From JAFTYO01 sp045644765 (GTDB lineage: Bacteria; Pseudomonadota; Alphaproteobacteria; RF32; CAG-239), in assembly GCA_045644765.1 (NCBI GenBank), contig JAZRHM010000038.1:62001-126000 (forward strand): DNA of 64,000 nucleotides, given 5' to 3'. Every line of letters starts with the position of its first letter. Position 1 is the stretch's first letter. The notes below the pieces were generated by a model, which was not told where the DNA came from, did no database searches, and was given only the letters and a program-made list of their open reading frames with translations. The position numbers were made by a program, and so were the translations under genes. Shown here in pieces: positions 27,186 through 36,241 of this stretch.

Positions 27186-27906
27186 CTTCAAGTTTTAAGA
27201 ATGTAGGCTTATTCTCAGATTCTGTTTCTTTAAGTTTGACACCGATTGTGCGTTTTCCGTCCGGTTTTTTGATAACAACTCCGTTAGCTCTGCCGATTTC
27301 TTTTTTATCAGCATCAAGCACAACGACATTTACTCTTGAGCTTTTTGTTCCTTTTCTTTGCAGTTCAACCTCAAACATATTGCCTTTTTGCTTATAACCT
27401 AAGACATCGGTTTGAGCCACCAAATTTCCTTTTGCGATTGTAACCGGAATAGCGGTTGCCATATACATTTTCACATTAAAAGAAACACCTTCTTGATCTT
27501 TGGGAGCTTCTTGTTTTTTACCAAAGTTGTTTTCAATTTCGGAAACATGTAAAAAAGAGCTGTATTCTCCATCTTTTGCTTCCGATGTTTTTCTGATGGC
27601 AACACGCACATTTTGAGTTTTTTTCGGAGGAAGAGTAAAACGCTTAGGAGAAAACATTATAAAATCTTTGGCAGAATTTGCGGTTTTTTCAACCTCTTTC
27701 ATTTGACCTTTGCCGTCCGGTTCATAATCTTTAACCGAAATTTGATATGCTTGCGGTAAGGGAGTTTCGTTTATCACCGTAACGGTTTGCGATTTTTGTT
27801 TTGAATTTGCATCAAAATATAAAGATTGCGGAAAAATTCCGACCTTGGCAAAACCATTGCTTGCACACAAGCAAAAGAGTGTAATTAAACAAATTTTCTT
27901 AAGCAT
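27139..27906 (-). CDS. PapD-like periplasmic fimbrial chaperone
   Basis: 255 aa with signal peptide (KKICLITLFCLCASNGFA). The N-terminal Ig-like domain has VGIFPQSLYFDANSK and the conserved strand FSPKRFTLPPKKTQNVRVAIR, where the basic and Pro residues match PapD-family chaperones. It binds fimbrial subunits in the periplasm and delivers them to the usher encoded next. The start is ATG 27906, with AGGAG six bases upstream and ten bases after the preceding gene's stop. Confidence 0.87.
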   Translation of the reverse strand: MLKKICLITLFCLCASNGFAKVGIFPQSLYFDANSKQKSQTVTVINETPLPQAYQISVKDYEPDGKGQMKEVEKTANSAKDFIMFSPKRFTLPPKKTQNVRVAIRKTSEAKDGEYSSFLHVSEIENNFGKKQEAPKDQEGVSFNVKMYMATAIPVTIAKGNLVAQTDVLGYKQKGNMFEVELQRKGTKSSRVNVVVLDADKKEIGRANGVVIKKPDGKRTIGVKLKETESENKPTFLKLEDAITNKEISRQKLSL

Positions 27907-27916
27907 TTTTTTCTCC

Positions 27917-28867
27917 TTATTCATAATTGTATAAAAAAGTTAGTGTTACATTTCCCTTATATTCCCCAGGTGCCGTGCTTTGAGGCACATGCAAAGTTGC
28001 CCCGATAAAAACATCTTGTTTTGCGCTTACTGTTTCGCCTAAATCCGGAAGACGAATGGTTCCGGCGGGATAAAGTGTAAAATTGTCAGCTTTTAATGGT
28101 GTGACATCTTCATCTTTGGAATGAGTTAGATATACCTCATCAGCACTAAAACTTATGCTGACACTTCGGTTGCTCACGCCCTCAATTTCAACTGTTGCTC
28201 CGTGTGGTTGTTTGGTCCCCACAACGGATATATTTTGTATGTTTGCACCATTTGGAGTTAAAACAATGGTTGCATCGGTTGAAGGTAAAATGTATGTTCC
28301 AAAAAACATATCTTGTTTCACATTTGCACTGAGAGGTTCTTCTACCTCAAAAGCAAAATTTAACATTACCACATTGTTTGAAGATGTTTCTTCCGTGTTG
28401 TTTAAGCTTATAATATGTTCATAATCTAACATCAAAGAACCGGTATAAAGTCCTTCTTTGCAATATCCGCCCAGTTCTAAAGTGGCACCGACACCGGTTG
28501 AAACACTTGAAGTTGTTTCTTGCCCGATAACATTTTCTTGGTTGCTAAAGGTCAAGTTTTTTATACTTGCCATACAATGAGGTAAACTTTCCTGATTTTT
28601 AGGGTTTAAGACAAACTTGTTTTCTTTGCTTGTATAAGTTGTGTTATCAGACACAAAAGTAAGACGCCCCTCTTTAGGCGGAATGTTTGAGGCGTTAACC
28701 GCCCCAAACATAGTCCTAAGTCCGTTGGCATCTATGATGATTGTAGAAGTGTCGCCATTAACTTGCACAAACTTACCAAAATTTAGCTCATCAGCTATAA
28801 CAAACACTTCGGCATCTGCCTTAAAAGACAATAAACAGATATAAAAAATGTATAAAAACTTTTTCAT
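27917..28867 (-). CDS. Fimbrial subunit-like protein with two DUF4402-like domains
   Basis: 316 aa, signal peptide FLYIFYICLLSFKADA. Two similar beta-rich halves are visible. The first starts at ELNFGKFVQVNGD (about residue 27). The second starts at DMFFGTYILPSTDATIVLTPNG (about 190, shown in part) and ends APGEYKGNVTLTFLYNY, the usual end of DUF4402. A tandem layout suggests a tip or adhesin subunit, but that is inference. No good Shine-Dalgarno sequence is seen. A TATAAT sequence about 16-21 bases upstream of the start could give it its own promoter. Confidence 0.75.
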   Translation of the reverse strand: MKKFLYIFYICLLSFKADAEVFVIADELNFGKFVQVNGDTSTIIIDANGLRTMFGAVNASNIPPKEGRLTFVSDNTTYTSKENKFVLNPKNQESLPHCMASIKNLTFSNQENVIGQETTSSVSTGVGATLELGGYCKEGLYTGSLMLDYEHIISLNNTEETSSNNVVMLNFAFEVEEPLSANVKQDMFFGTYILPSTDATIVLTPNGANIQNISVVGTKQPHGATVEIEGVSNRSVSISFSADEVYLTHSKDEDVTPLKADNFTLYPAGTIRLPDLGETVSAKQDVFIGATLHVPQSTAPGEYKGNVTLTFLYNYE

Positions 28868-28904
28868 AACAGATTTTTTTGTATTATATGGTCCTTAATT
28901 TTAT

Positions 28905-28940
28905 CAAAAGCCTAACACCAAAAACAGTTGTTAGGCTCTT
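28905..28940 (-). terminator. Intra-operon hairpin between two fimbrial subunit genes
   Basis: AGCCTAACA (28909-28917) pairs with TGTTAGGCT (28929-28937), then TTTG on the minus strand. As a partial terminator it would give more major subunit than downstream products. Confidence 0.65.
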
Positions 28941-28970
28941 GATATATTATTGTTTTTTTATGGGGCTATA

Positions 28971-29621
28971 TTAATAGCCATCATTTTGTATAGCAGAATT
29001 TTGAATTGCGGCATAGTTATCTTCGTTCACGACAGTTGTAACTGTTGTATAACCAAAACAAGTTGCAGTTCCTGTGATGGTGCTTAAATTTGCCGTAGTT
29101 AATGTTCCTCCTATGTGAGCTAAAATATCATCACCATCTATTGTAAATCTATAATTAAAATCACTTACAGTTCCGCATGCAATACCATCAATATCTGTTA
29201 ATTCTACTGTTTCATCACTAAAGTTAAGTTTATATAATACATTTACAGCATCTTCAGTGATATCTATAAATTCTGTTTGGTCAGCATTGCTATCAAGCAA
29301 AGCACCTTTAGCTCTGATCAAACCTTCATTAAGTGAAGCATGTGCAATTCTAGTATCACTATAATTTGTAAAAGATGCTGTTGAGAGCATGGTAGCAGTA
29401 GATGTTGGGTCTAATGTGCCATCGTTTTTAACAATCACGGTTTTACCGCCTTCATCAGCTAAAATCAAACCGAAACCAAGATATTGTTCACTTATTAGTT
29501 CCATTGGTTTAATAAATTGCGCATGAATTACTAACTCAGCACTGTTTGATGCTGCATTTGTGTTCATAGCAACGGTAGATAAAAGCATTGCTGTTGTGGC
29601 AAGCAATAAAGTTTTTTTCAT
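28971..29621 (-). CDS. DUF4402-like fimbrial major subunit
   Basis: 216 aa. Signal peptide MKKTLLLATTAMLLSTVAMNT ends near NAA (cleavage around residue 24). The mature part opens SAELVIHAQFIKPMEL and YLGFGLILADEGGKTVIV, the DUF4402 pattern of a pilin-like beta domain. Two Cys residues (IACGT, ATCFG) could form a disulfide. The start ATG 29621 has AGGAG upstream; the longer frame is noncoding. As first gene before a hairpin it is probably the most abundant subunit. Confidence 0.78.
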   Translation of the reverse strand: MKKTLLLATTAMLLSTVAMNTNAASNSAELVIHAQFIKPMELISEQYLGFGLILADEGGKTVIVKNDGTLDPTSTATMLSTASFTNYSDTRIAHASLNEGLIRAKGALLDSNADQTEFIDITEDAVNVLYKLNFSDETVELTDIDGIACGTVSDFNYRFTIDGDDILAHIGGTLTTANLSTITGTATCFGYTTVTTVVNEDNYAAIQNSAIQNDGY

Positions 29622-29725
29622 AATAAATCTCCTATAAGTAACGTTACATAGGCTAAAAAAACAAACAACCACACCAAGCGCTTTGGTGCAGATTTCCAAG
29701 TTTTTTCAGCACATAAGTAGTGTAA

Positions 29726-29879
29726 TTTAAACGTACGTTTTTGTGCAGCAGGTGAAATTTAAGAAAAATGCAAAATAAAATTTTTGCTTTTTATTGTTTT
29801 TCAAATAGTTAGTTTGATTTGGAAAACGTTAAAAATGTTTAAAAAACTGCTTGATTTAAACGTAGGTTTTTTTGCAGCA
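29726..29879 (-). promoter_or_regulatory. Two direct repeats upstream of the fimbrial operon
   Basis: Two 25-base elements at 29726-29750 and 29855-29879 differ at two positions. Each begins TTTAAACGTA and ends TGCAGCA. The first has the palindrome AAACGTACGTTT. They are spaced 129 bases and lie upstream of the major subunit gene. They could be regulator sites. Confidence 0.4.
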
Positions 29880-30028
29880 ATTTAAAAACTCTGAATCCAT
29901 TGTAAATAAACACTTTCCCCCGATTCTCATTTTCAAAAAAAATAAAGCAATATTGCAACATTTTTATTCTTTTAAACCTTAAAAAAACACAACCCGTCGT
30001 CCCTCGATTCCCAAAAACACCTAACAAC

Positions 30029-30596
30029 GTCATGCCTATTTTTTGCTTGCAAAAAATTCAAGGCATCTCCCGATTAATTTTCCCCAACTAACACAGCTTC
30101 CGATGATTGATTTTTTAAACTAATTCGGAGACCCCTTGAATTTGTTCGTTCCACTCACAAATAGGGGTGACATTTATTTTTTATGTCATGCCTATTTTTT
30201 GCTTGCAAAAAATTCAAGGCATCTTCCGATTAATTTTCCCCAACTAACAACGCATACGATGACAGATATTTTTAAACTAATTCGAAGATCGCTTGACGAT
30301 TGCTAAACGCAATCGAGCGATGACTTTGTAGACCGTTATGCCTCCAAAACGAAAAAAACAAAACCTGTCATGCCTATTTTTTGCTTGCAAAAAATTCAAG
30401 GCATCTACCGATTAATTTTCCCCAACTAACACAGCTTCCGATGATTGATTTTTTAAACTAATTCGAAGATCGCTTGACGATTGCTAAACGCAATCGAGCG
30501 ATGACTTTGTAGACTGTTATGCCTCCAAAACGAAAAAAAAACAAAACCTGTCATGCCTATTTTTTGCTTGCAAAAAATTCAAGGCATCTTCCGATT
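30029..30596. repeat. Direct repeat array with hairpin motifs, 3.3 copies
   Basis: Copies start at 30029, 30185, 30367 and 30550 (partial), with spacings of 156, 182 and 183. Each opens GTCATGCCTATTTTTTGC, followed by GCAAAAAATTCAAGGCA, so a hairpin TGCCT/AGGCA with inner TTTTTTGC/GCAAAAAA can form. Copies 2 and 3 carry a second hairpin with CGATTGC/GCAATCG. Copy 1 differs in its second half. No ORF is convincing. The array fills the gap between the fimbrial operon and a prepilin gene. Confidence 0.85.
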
Positions 30597-30612
30597 CTTA
30601 ACAACAATAGAT

Positions 30613-31215
30613 TTACTTAAATCTGATTAATAAGCGACAAAGTTGGCCTTCTTCGCACACATTACACACACCGGCAATTTTCTCAACTGTCAAATCTTTC
30701 AGACACTTATTAGAACCCGTACACATTTGCTTACCGTAATAAGATGCACTATTCTGATATGAACCTGTTCCCAAAAGAATTTGTACCGATCTTAATTGTT
30801 CATGCCATTCTTTTGCAACCTCATAAACATTTTCACATGCCATTTGTGAATTTGGTCCTTTATTAAGTTGTGAAAATATGCCGATATATCCGGTATCATG
30901 ATACGTAAATGTATATGTAGATTTAAAAACATCTTTAAGAGACGTTGAAGATTTACTCGTGTACATATCCTCAGGAAATTCGCCCATTTTGATAAAAACA
31001 GGAAACCAACTATAGCTATGGCCTTGCTTTTTTATGTCATCAAGATACCTGTACACAACATTAAATATCTGATTTATTTGCGAAGTGTGTTTATTTTTTT
31101 TAATTTTAGTCATAGCAGAAGAATAGCCGGCAATCGCGCCAACAGAGAGCACTCCTATAATAGCAAGCACTCCTAACATTTCCACCATTGATCTGCCGCA
31201 TTGACTTATTTTCAT
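30613..31215 (-). CDS. Type IV prepilin-like protein
   Basis: 200 aa. The N-terminus MKISQCG-RSMVEMLGVLAII is a short basic leader, a Gly at -1 and Glu at +5 (residue 12), then a long hydrophobic helix. This is the prepilin pattern, but position +1 is Arg rather than Phe or Met. The C-terminal region has Cys residues near the end (CNVCEEGQLC). No pilus assembly genes are adjacent. It may be a pseudopilin or an orphan surface filament subunit. Confidence 0.8.
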   Translation of the reverse strand: MKISQCGRSMVEMLGVLAIIGVLSVGAIAGYSSAMTKIKKNKHTSQINQIFNVVYRYLDDIKKQGHSYSWFPVFIKMGEFPEDMYTSKSSTSLKDVFKSTYTFTYHDTGYIGIFSQLNKGPNSQMACENVYEVAKEWHEQLRSVQILLGTGSYQNSASYYGKQMCTGSNKCLKDLTVEKIAGVCNVCEEGQLCRLLIRFK

Positions 31216-31274
31216 TTTAACACACCTCTGTATGTAGTCTAAAACAAAAAACTCATTAAATCGTTAACACATAT

Positions 31275-31312
31275 AAAAAAAACTCCACCAGCTCACACTA
31301 ATGGAGTTTTTT
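31275..31312 (-). terminator. Terminator of the RND efflux operon
   Basis: AAAACTCCA and TGGAGTTTT arms (about 31279-31310) flank a 14-base loop. A and T runs lie on both sides, so it can act on either strand. On the minus strand it closes the efflux operon. Confidence 0.75.
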
Positions 31313-31327
31313 ATTCATAGCCATCAA

Positions 31328-34300
31328 CTATTTTTTACTATAACGCTCAGTTATGGTTTGTACCAACACATACAAAAGCGGTATCACAACCAAACCACCG
31401 GCTGTTCCGATGAGCATTCCGTAGAACACGGGAACACCGATTGCAACACGGCTTCCTGCACCTGCACCTGTTGCCACAATCATCGGGAACACACCCAAAA
31501 TAAACGTAAAGGCAGTCATCAAAACAGCTCTGAAACGTTCTTTGGTAGCTATCAAAGCTGCTTTTTCAATGTTTGTTCCTTTTGCTCTTTCATCACGAGC
31601 AAACTCAACAATCAAAATCGCATTTTTAGCAGCCAAACCAACAAGCAAAATCAGACCTAGTTGCGCATATATACTCAGAGACATCGAATATATAAACATA
31701 CCGGCAAAAGCGCCAAGCATCGCAACAGTTACCGATGTTAACACCGAAACCGGTAACATCCAACTTTCATACTGTGCAACCAAGAACAAATAACCAAACA
31801 AAATTGCTAAGAATATGAGTAATCCGACCTGACCGCTGGATTTCTTTTCTTGATAGCTCATAGTTGACCAGTCATAACTATATCCCGCAGGCAATGCTTC
31901 TACCGCAAGTTTTTCCATTGCAGCCATAGCTTGTCCGCTACTAACTCCGGGTTTTGCCATCGCCGTAATTGAGGCACTTGGATATTGGTTATATCGATCA
32001 TAACTTCTCGGAGCTTGAATAATTTTTATATCAACCAAACTTCCAAGAGGAACCATCGTATTATTAGAACTTTTAACATAAAGCTTTTTAATGCTCTCAA
32101 TGTCTTTACGATGTTCCCAATCTGCTTGAATCATAACCTTATTAACTTGAGTACCGATGTTAATGTCATTTACATAACCTGCTCCCAAATAATTTTGTAA
32201 AACAGAATATATGTTGCTGACAGGAACTTTCATTACCTCAGCTTTTTCTTTATTTATTTCTATATAAGCATGTGGTGTTTCAGCTGTATATGTAGAAAAA
32301 GCATACATAATTTCAGGTAACTGATTAACTTTGGCAATAAAGCCTTTCAAAACAGCTTCAAGTTTTTTAGGATCCGTATTATCCAAAGCTTGTAATCTGA
32401 AATCCATACCACCGGTTGCACCAAGTCCCGGAATGGCAGGAAACTCAAACAAGTTTATATTTGCATTCGGAATTTGTGCAAACTTTGCCTTTAATCTGTT
32501 TAATACATTAGTAGAATATGAGGCATCATCTGTTCTTTGATCCCAAGGCTTTAATTGTATAACCCCCATACCGACATTTTCACCTTGTCCCGAAAGCATA
32601 CTAAAACCGGTAATGTTCATTACAGAATTGATAGCTTTTTCTTCTTTAATCATCGGAATAATATTTTCGATAACTTTTAAGGTTCGAGGTTGTGTTGCAC
32701 CCTCAGGAAGTTGTATATTTGCTAAAATAACACCCTGATCTTCAGGCGGTATAAATGTTGTTGCACTTATTTTTAAGAACACACCGTTAAACAAGAACAA
32801 CAAACCTAAAATTAAACCAATTACACTAATCTTACGTGCAATGTATCCGACAATGGCCAAATATCTGTTACGACATCTGTCTAAAATTTTATTAAACCAC
32901 AACAAAGGTCCCCTATTTACAGGTTTTAAAGGTTTCAATATGGTTGCGCATAAAGCCGGAGACAATGTCAACGCATTAACGGAAGAAAAGGCCACGGCAA
33001 AAGAAATTGAAATTGCAAATTGTTGATAAATTTTACCGGTAATTCCGCCTAAAAATGCAATCGGCACAAAAATTGCAAGTAAAACCAATGTTGTTGCAAC
33101 AATAGCACTTGAAACCTGCTCCATGGTTTTAATTGTTGCTTCTTTTGGCGAAAGTTTCTCTTCGTCCATAATTGCCAACACACGTTCAACCACCACAATT
33201 GCATCATCTACCACAAGACCAATAGCTAAAACTAAACCAAACAAAGTTAAAATATTTAAGCTATATCCTAGCGCCAACATAACGGCAAATGTGGCAAGTA
33301 ATGATACCGGAATTGCAATTGACGGAACCAGTGTTGAACGCCAATCTTGCAAAAAGATATAACAAACCAATACAACCAAAGCAAAAGTTAAAACCAAAGT
33401 TAATATAACTTCATGAATTGACGCTTTAATATAATCGGTTGCATCAAAAAACACTTCTACTTCAAAATCTTCAGGATAAAACTGTTCCAAACGCTTTAAC
33501 TCTGCTCTCAAAGCCTTCATCGCCTGAATTGCATTTGCACCTGACAATGTGTTTAAAGAAATGGCAACCGACGGCATACCGTTAACCATTGATTTAAACA
33601 TATATCTTTCAGAACCAATTTCTACTTTAGCAATGTCTTTTAAACGAACTAAACCGCCATTTTCTTCAGTGCGAATAATGATGTTTTCAAAGTCTTTTAC
33701 TTCATTTAAACGACCCTTGGTTTGCAAAGAATATACCATTTGCTGTCCGCCATCGCCCGGCATTGAACCTACAGAACCTAATGATGGTTGATAGTTCTGA
33801 CTTTCTATGGCAGATCTTACGGAAGATATCGGTATATTAAGTGCCGTAATTTTGTTTGCATCAAGCCACACTCTCATACTCAAAGGTGCTGCATGCACAC
33901 TTACATCACCAACACCATATACACGGCTTAAACTGTTTTTAATGTTGTTTTCAACATAGTTACTCAAAAATTGAGTATCATATGTTCCGTTAGGAGAACG
34001 AACACTTAAAAATCCTAAAATATCTGATGAACGTCTTTTAACTCTGATACCGTTTTTTTGTACCTCCGACGGAAGTTTACTCATGGCTTGTTGAACACGA
34101 TTCTGTACTTTAACTTGCGCCATATCAGGATCTGTTCCCACTTCAAAACTGACTGACAAACTATATGAACCTGAGTTTGAAGACGACGAAGACATATAAA
34201 TCATATCTTCAACACCATTAACTTCTTGCTCAATCGGAATACCTATACTGTTAGCCACAACCTCAGCACTTGCACCGGTATATGATGCAGAAATATTAAT

Positions 34301-34429
34301 TTCCGGAGGTGTAATCTGCGGATATAAAGCAATAGGAAGCGAAAACAACGAAATTACACCGGCAATTGTCATAACAAGTGCAATAACAATTGCAAAACGA
34401 GGTCTTTCAATAAAAATTTTCGAAAACAT
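31328..34429 (-). CDS. RND multidrug efflux permease, AcrB/HAE1 type
   Basis: 1033 aa, normal length, in the inner membrane. It exports drugs with proton import. It has twelve expected helices, opening MFSKIFIERPRFAIVIALVM. The proton-relay pair is in GLVLAIGLVVDDAIVVVERV, and SGQAMAAMEKLAVEALPAGY and LLVGLAAKNAILIVEFA are typical of the family. It is encoded 18 bp after the adaptor gene. No TolC-type outer-membrane gene lies in this operon, so it must use one encoded elsewhere. Confidence 0.96.
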   Translation of the reverse strand: MFSKIFIERPRFAIVIALVMTIAGVISLFSLPIALYPQITPPEINISASYTGASAEVVANSIGIPIEQEVNGVEDMIYMSSSSSNSGSYSLSVSFEVGTDPDMAQVKVQNRVQQAMSKLPSEVQKNGIRVKRRSSDILGFLSVRSPNGTYDTQFLSNYVENNIKNSLSRVYGVGDVSVHAAPLSMRVWLDANKITALNIPISSVRSAIESQNYQPSLGSVGSMPGDGGQQMVYSLQTKGRLNEVKDFENIIIRTEENGGLVRLKDIAKVEIGSERYMFKSMVNGMPSVAISLNTLSGANAIQAMKALRAELKRLEQFYPEDFEVEVFFDATDYIKASIHEVILTLVLTFALVVLVCYIFLQDWRSTLVPSIAIPVSLLATFAVMLALGYSLNILTLFGLVLAIGLVVDDAIVVVERVLAIMDEEKLSPKEATIKTMEQVSSAIVATTLVLLAIFVPIAFLGGITGKIYQQFAISISFAVAFSSVNALTLSPALCATILKPLKPVNRGPLLWFNKILDRCRNRYLAIVGYIARKISVIGLILGLLFLFNGVFLKISATTFIPPEDQGVILANIQLPEGATQPRTLKVIENIIPMIKEEKAINSVMNITGFSMLSGQGENVGMGVIQLKPWDQRTDDASYSTNVLNRLKAKFAQIPNANINLFEFPAIPGLGATGGMDFRLQALDNTDPKKLEAVLKGFIAKVNQLPEIMYAFSTYTAETPHAYIEINKEKAEVMKVPVSNIYSVLQNYLGAGYVNDINIGTQVNKVMIQADWEHRKDIESIKKLYVKSSNNTMVPLGSLVDIKIIQAPRSYDRYNQYPSASITAMAKPGVSSGQAMAAMEKLAVEALPAGYSYDWSTMSYQEKKSSGQVGLLIFLAILFGYLFLVAQYESWMLPVSVLTSVTVAMLGAFAGMFIYSMSLSIYAQLGLILLVGLAAKNAILIVEFARDERAKGTNIEKAALIATKERFRAVLMTAFTFILGVFPMIVATGAGAGSRVAIGVPVFYGMLIGTAGGLVVIPLLYVLVQTITERYSKK

Positions 34430-34447
34430 TTTTTATTTTCCTTTAGA

Positions 34448-35602
34448 CTATAAATCTGATTTAACTAATGCGGCATTTACGGGAGCACCGTTTTGAACTT
34501 TCTGCAAACCTTGAATTATAACCTTTTCACCGGCATTCAAACCACTTTTTACAACCTGACTTGAACCGATTACTTCGCCTAATTCCAAACGACGTTCTTG
34601 AGCAATATTGTCTTGGCCTACAACAAACGTATAAAAGCCATGTTCATCTTGTGCTAATGAACTTTGAGAAATCAAAACATTCATTTTCGGTTTATCATCT
34701 AATACGGCAATTTGAACATAGTTTCCGGGAATAAGCTTTTCATCTTTATTTGCTAAATCTGTGTAAACGGAAACGGTAGCCGTATCTGAGCTAACTTCAT
34801 TGTTAACAAAAAACTGATCAAACTCTTCAAATAAAATATCTTCGTTAGGCAAAACAATACGAGCTTTTAATTTTACTCCTCTGTTGTTTTCATATTTTTG
34901 TTTTAAGTTTAAAAATTCTTTATCAGTTAAAGAAAATGTAACTCTTACCGGACTTACTTGAACAATTCTGGCTAAAGGTTGTGTCGTTGCAACAACATAG
35001 TTTCCTTTTGTAACAAGAGCTTTGCCTATGTAACCGCTAATCGGCGCTCTTACTTGCGTATCATCTAAATCGTCTTTTGCTAATGAAAGATTGGCTTTTG
35101 CATATTTTACAGATGCTTTTGCTTGTAAATATGCACTTTCTGCAGAATCAAAAGTTGCTTTTGACGCAATGTTTTGCTTGCTTAATTTAACTTGACGATT
35201 ATAGTTTCTTTCAGCTTCTTTTAACTTTGCTTCTGCTTGCGCAAGTTCAGCCTCTCTCAAGGCAACAGAAGCTTCATAACTTGAAGAATCTATAACAAAT
35301 AAAAGAGTTCCTTCTTCTACAAAACTTCCTTCTTTAAATAAAACTTCTTTTATGGTTCCGCTAACTTTTGGAAGTAAATTTACACTATTAATAGATTCAA
35401 CATGCGCAATCTGATTCTCAACTCTGGTCGTGTCTTGCGATTTAACTTCTTGAACCAAAACATATGGTGTTTGAGCTCCCCCCATACCCATTGCCTGATT
35501 CGGTATTGTGCGCCCCTTTAAATACCATCCTAAAGCTACACATACCAAAATAAATACCAATTTTTTGATAATAACACTCTTATGTGGTTTACTTACTTGC
35601 AT
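34448..35602 (-). CDS. RND efflux periplasmic adaptor, AcrA type
   Basis: Membrane-fusion protein of about 384 aa that links the RND pump to an outer-membrane channel. An N-terminal membrane anchor lies near residues 15-30 and lacks a lipobox. The lipoyl halves read INSVNLLPKVSGTIKEVLF and VRAPISGYIGKALV, with a coiled-coil hairpin between them (EAELAQAEAKLKEAERNY). The start is ATG 35602, with AAGGG upstream; it overlaps the end of the regulator gene by 14 bp. Confidence 0.94.
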   Translation of the reverse strand: MQVSKPHKSVIIKKLVFILVCVALGWYLKGRTIPNQAMGMGGAQTPYVLVQEVKSQDTTRVENQIAHVESINSVNLLPKVSGTIKEVLFKEGSFVEEGTLLFVIDSSSYEASVALREAELAQAEAKLKEAERNYNRQVKLSKQNIASKATFDSAESAYLQAKASVKYAKANLSLAKDDLDDTQVRAPISGYIGKALVTKGNYVVATTQPLARIVQVSPVRVTFSLTDKEFLNLKQKYENNRGVKLKARIVLPNEDILFEEFDQFFVNNEVSSDTATVSVYTDLANKDEKLIPGNYVQIAVLDDKPKMNVLISQSSLAQDEHGFYTFVVGQDNIAQERRLELGEVIGSSQVVKSGLNAGEKVIIQGLQKVQNGAPVNAALVKSDL

Positions 35603-36221
35603 TTTGAACCCTTTCTTTAACCAAACCATTAAAAATTAAACTTAAACTTTCTTTTAACATAACCTTTAAATCAAACGGACAGCGATGTGATAAGAAATCT
35701 CCTAACATACCACTCCAGATTCCCATTATTATATATGTTTTATGTTCTACATTTATATCGGCGCTTATATCGCCATTTTTTTGCAACAATGTCAAGGCTT
35801 CTTTGATGTTATTTAATATTTTTAACTTATTATCATCAACGCCTATTTTAACCTTTGTAATTAAGGTTTCGGACCATTCCATCTGACATAACATAAAAAA
35901 TGCACACTTTCTGGTATTTTCACTACTGAGAATATAATCTGCCATATGCAAAAAATATAATATTATATCATCAATAGTTTTAATAACCGACAATCTGGCG
36001 TTTATATATTCTACCTGATTTTCAATATAATCATTTATAAGCGCCGTAACCAAATCAGGCTTATTGCGGAAATGCCAATAAACTGCGCCTTTAGTATATC
36101 CTATACGCTTTGCAATTTCATCAAATGTAGTCTTAGAATATCCCTTTTCATAAAATGTATCAAGAGCAGATTGTAATATTGCTTTTCTTGTCTCTTGAGC
36201 TTCTTCCTTAGTTTTTTTCAA
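35589..36221 (-). CDS. acrR: AcrR-type TetR repressor of the efflux operon
   Basis: 210 aa. I choose the TTG at 36221 as start, with GAGG seven bases upstream; the protein then begins MKKTKEEAQETRKAIL, aligned with the AcrR N-terminus (MARKTKQEALETRQ). The helix-turn-helix is TFDEIAKRIGYTKGAVYWHF. It overlaps the adaptor start, so regulator, adaptor and pump form one operon. A palindrome directly upstream is a likely autoregulatory operator. Ligand binding should induce the pump. Confidence 0.92.
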   Translation of the reverse strand: MKKTKEEAQETRKAILQSALDTFYEKGYSKTTFDEIAKRIGYTKGAVYWHFRNKPDLVTALINDYIENQVEYINARLSVIKTIDDIILYFLHMADYILSSENTRKCAFFMLCQMEWSETLITKVKIGVDDNKLKILNNIKEALTLLQKNGDISADINVEHKTYIIMGIWSGMLGDFLSHRCPFDLKVMLKESLSLIFNGLVKERVQNASK

Positions 36222-36241
36222 TATATAACCTCTTTGTTTTT

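Noticed and set aside
29839..30033. 64-codon frame in the noncoding gap upstream of the fimbrial operon
   Set aside because: No ribosome binding site, overlaps a regulatory-type repeat and has no recognised protein feature.
30029..30596. CRISPR array or integron attC cassette array
   Set aside because: The repeats are about 180 bases long with no short regular spacers, no cas or integrase genes are near, and the attC core sites are not present in the right places.
31301..31660. Cys/His-rich frame on the plus strand opposite the RND permease
   Set aside because: It runs opposite a highly conserved gene and begins in a terminator; it is an antisense shadow.
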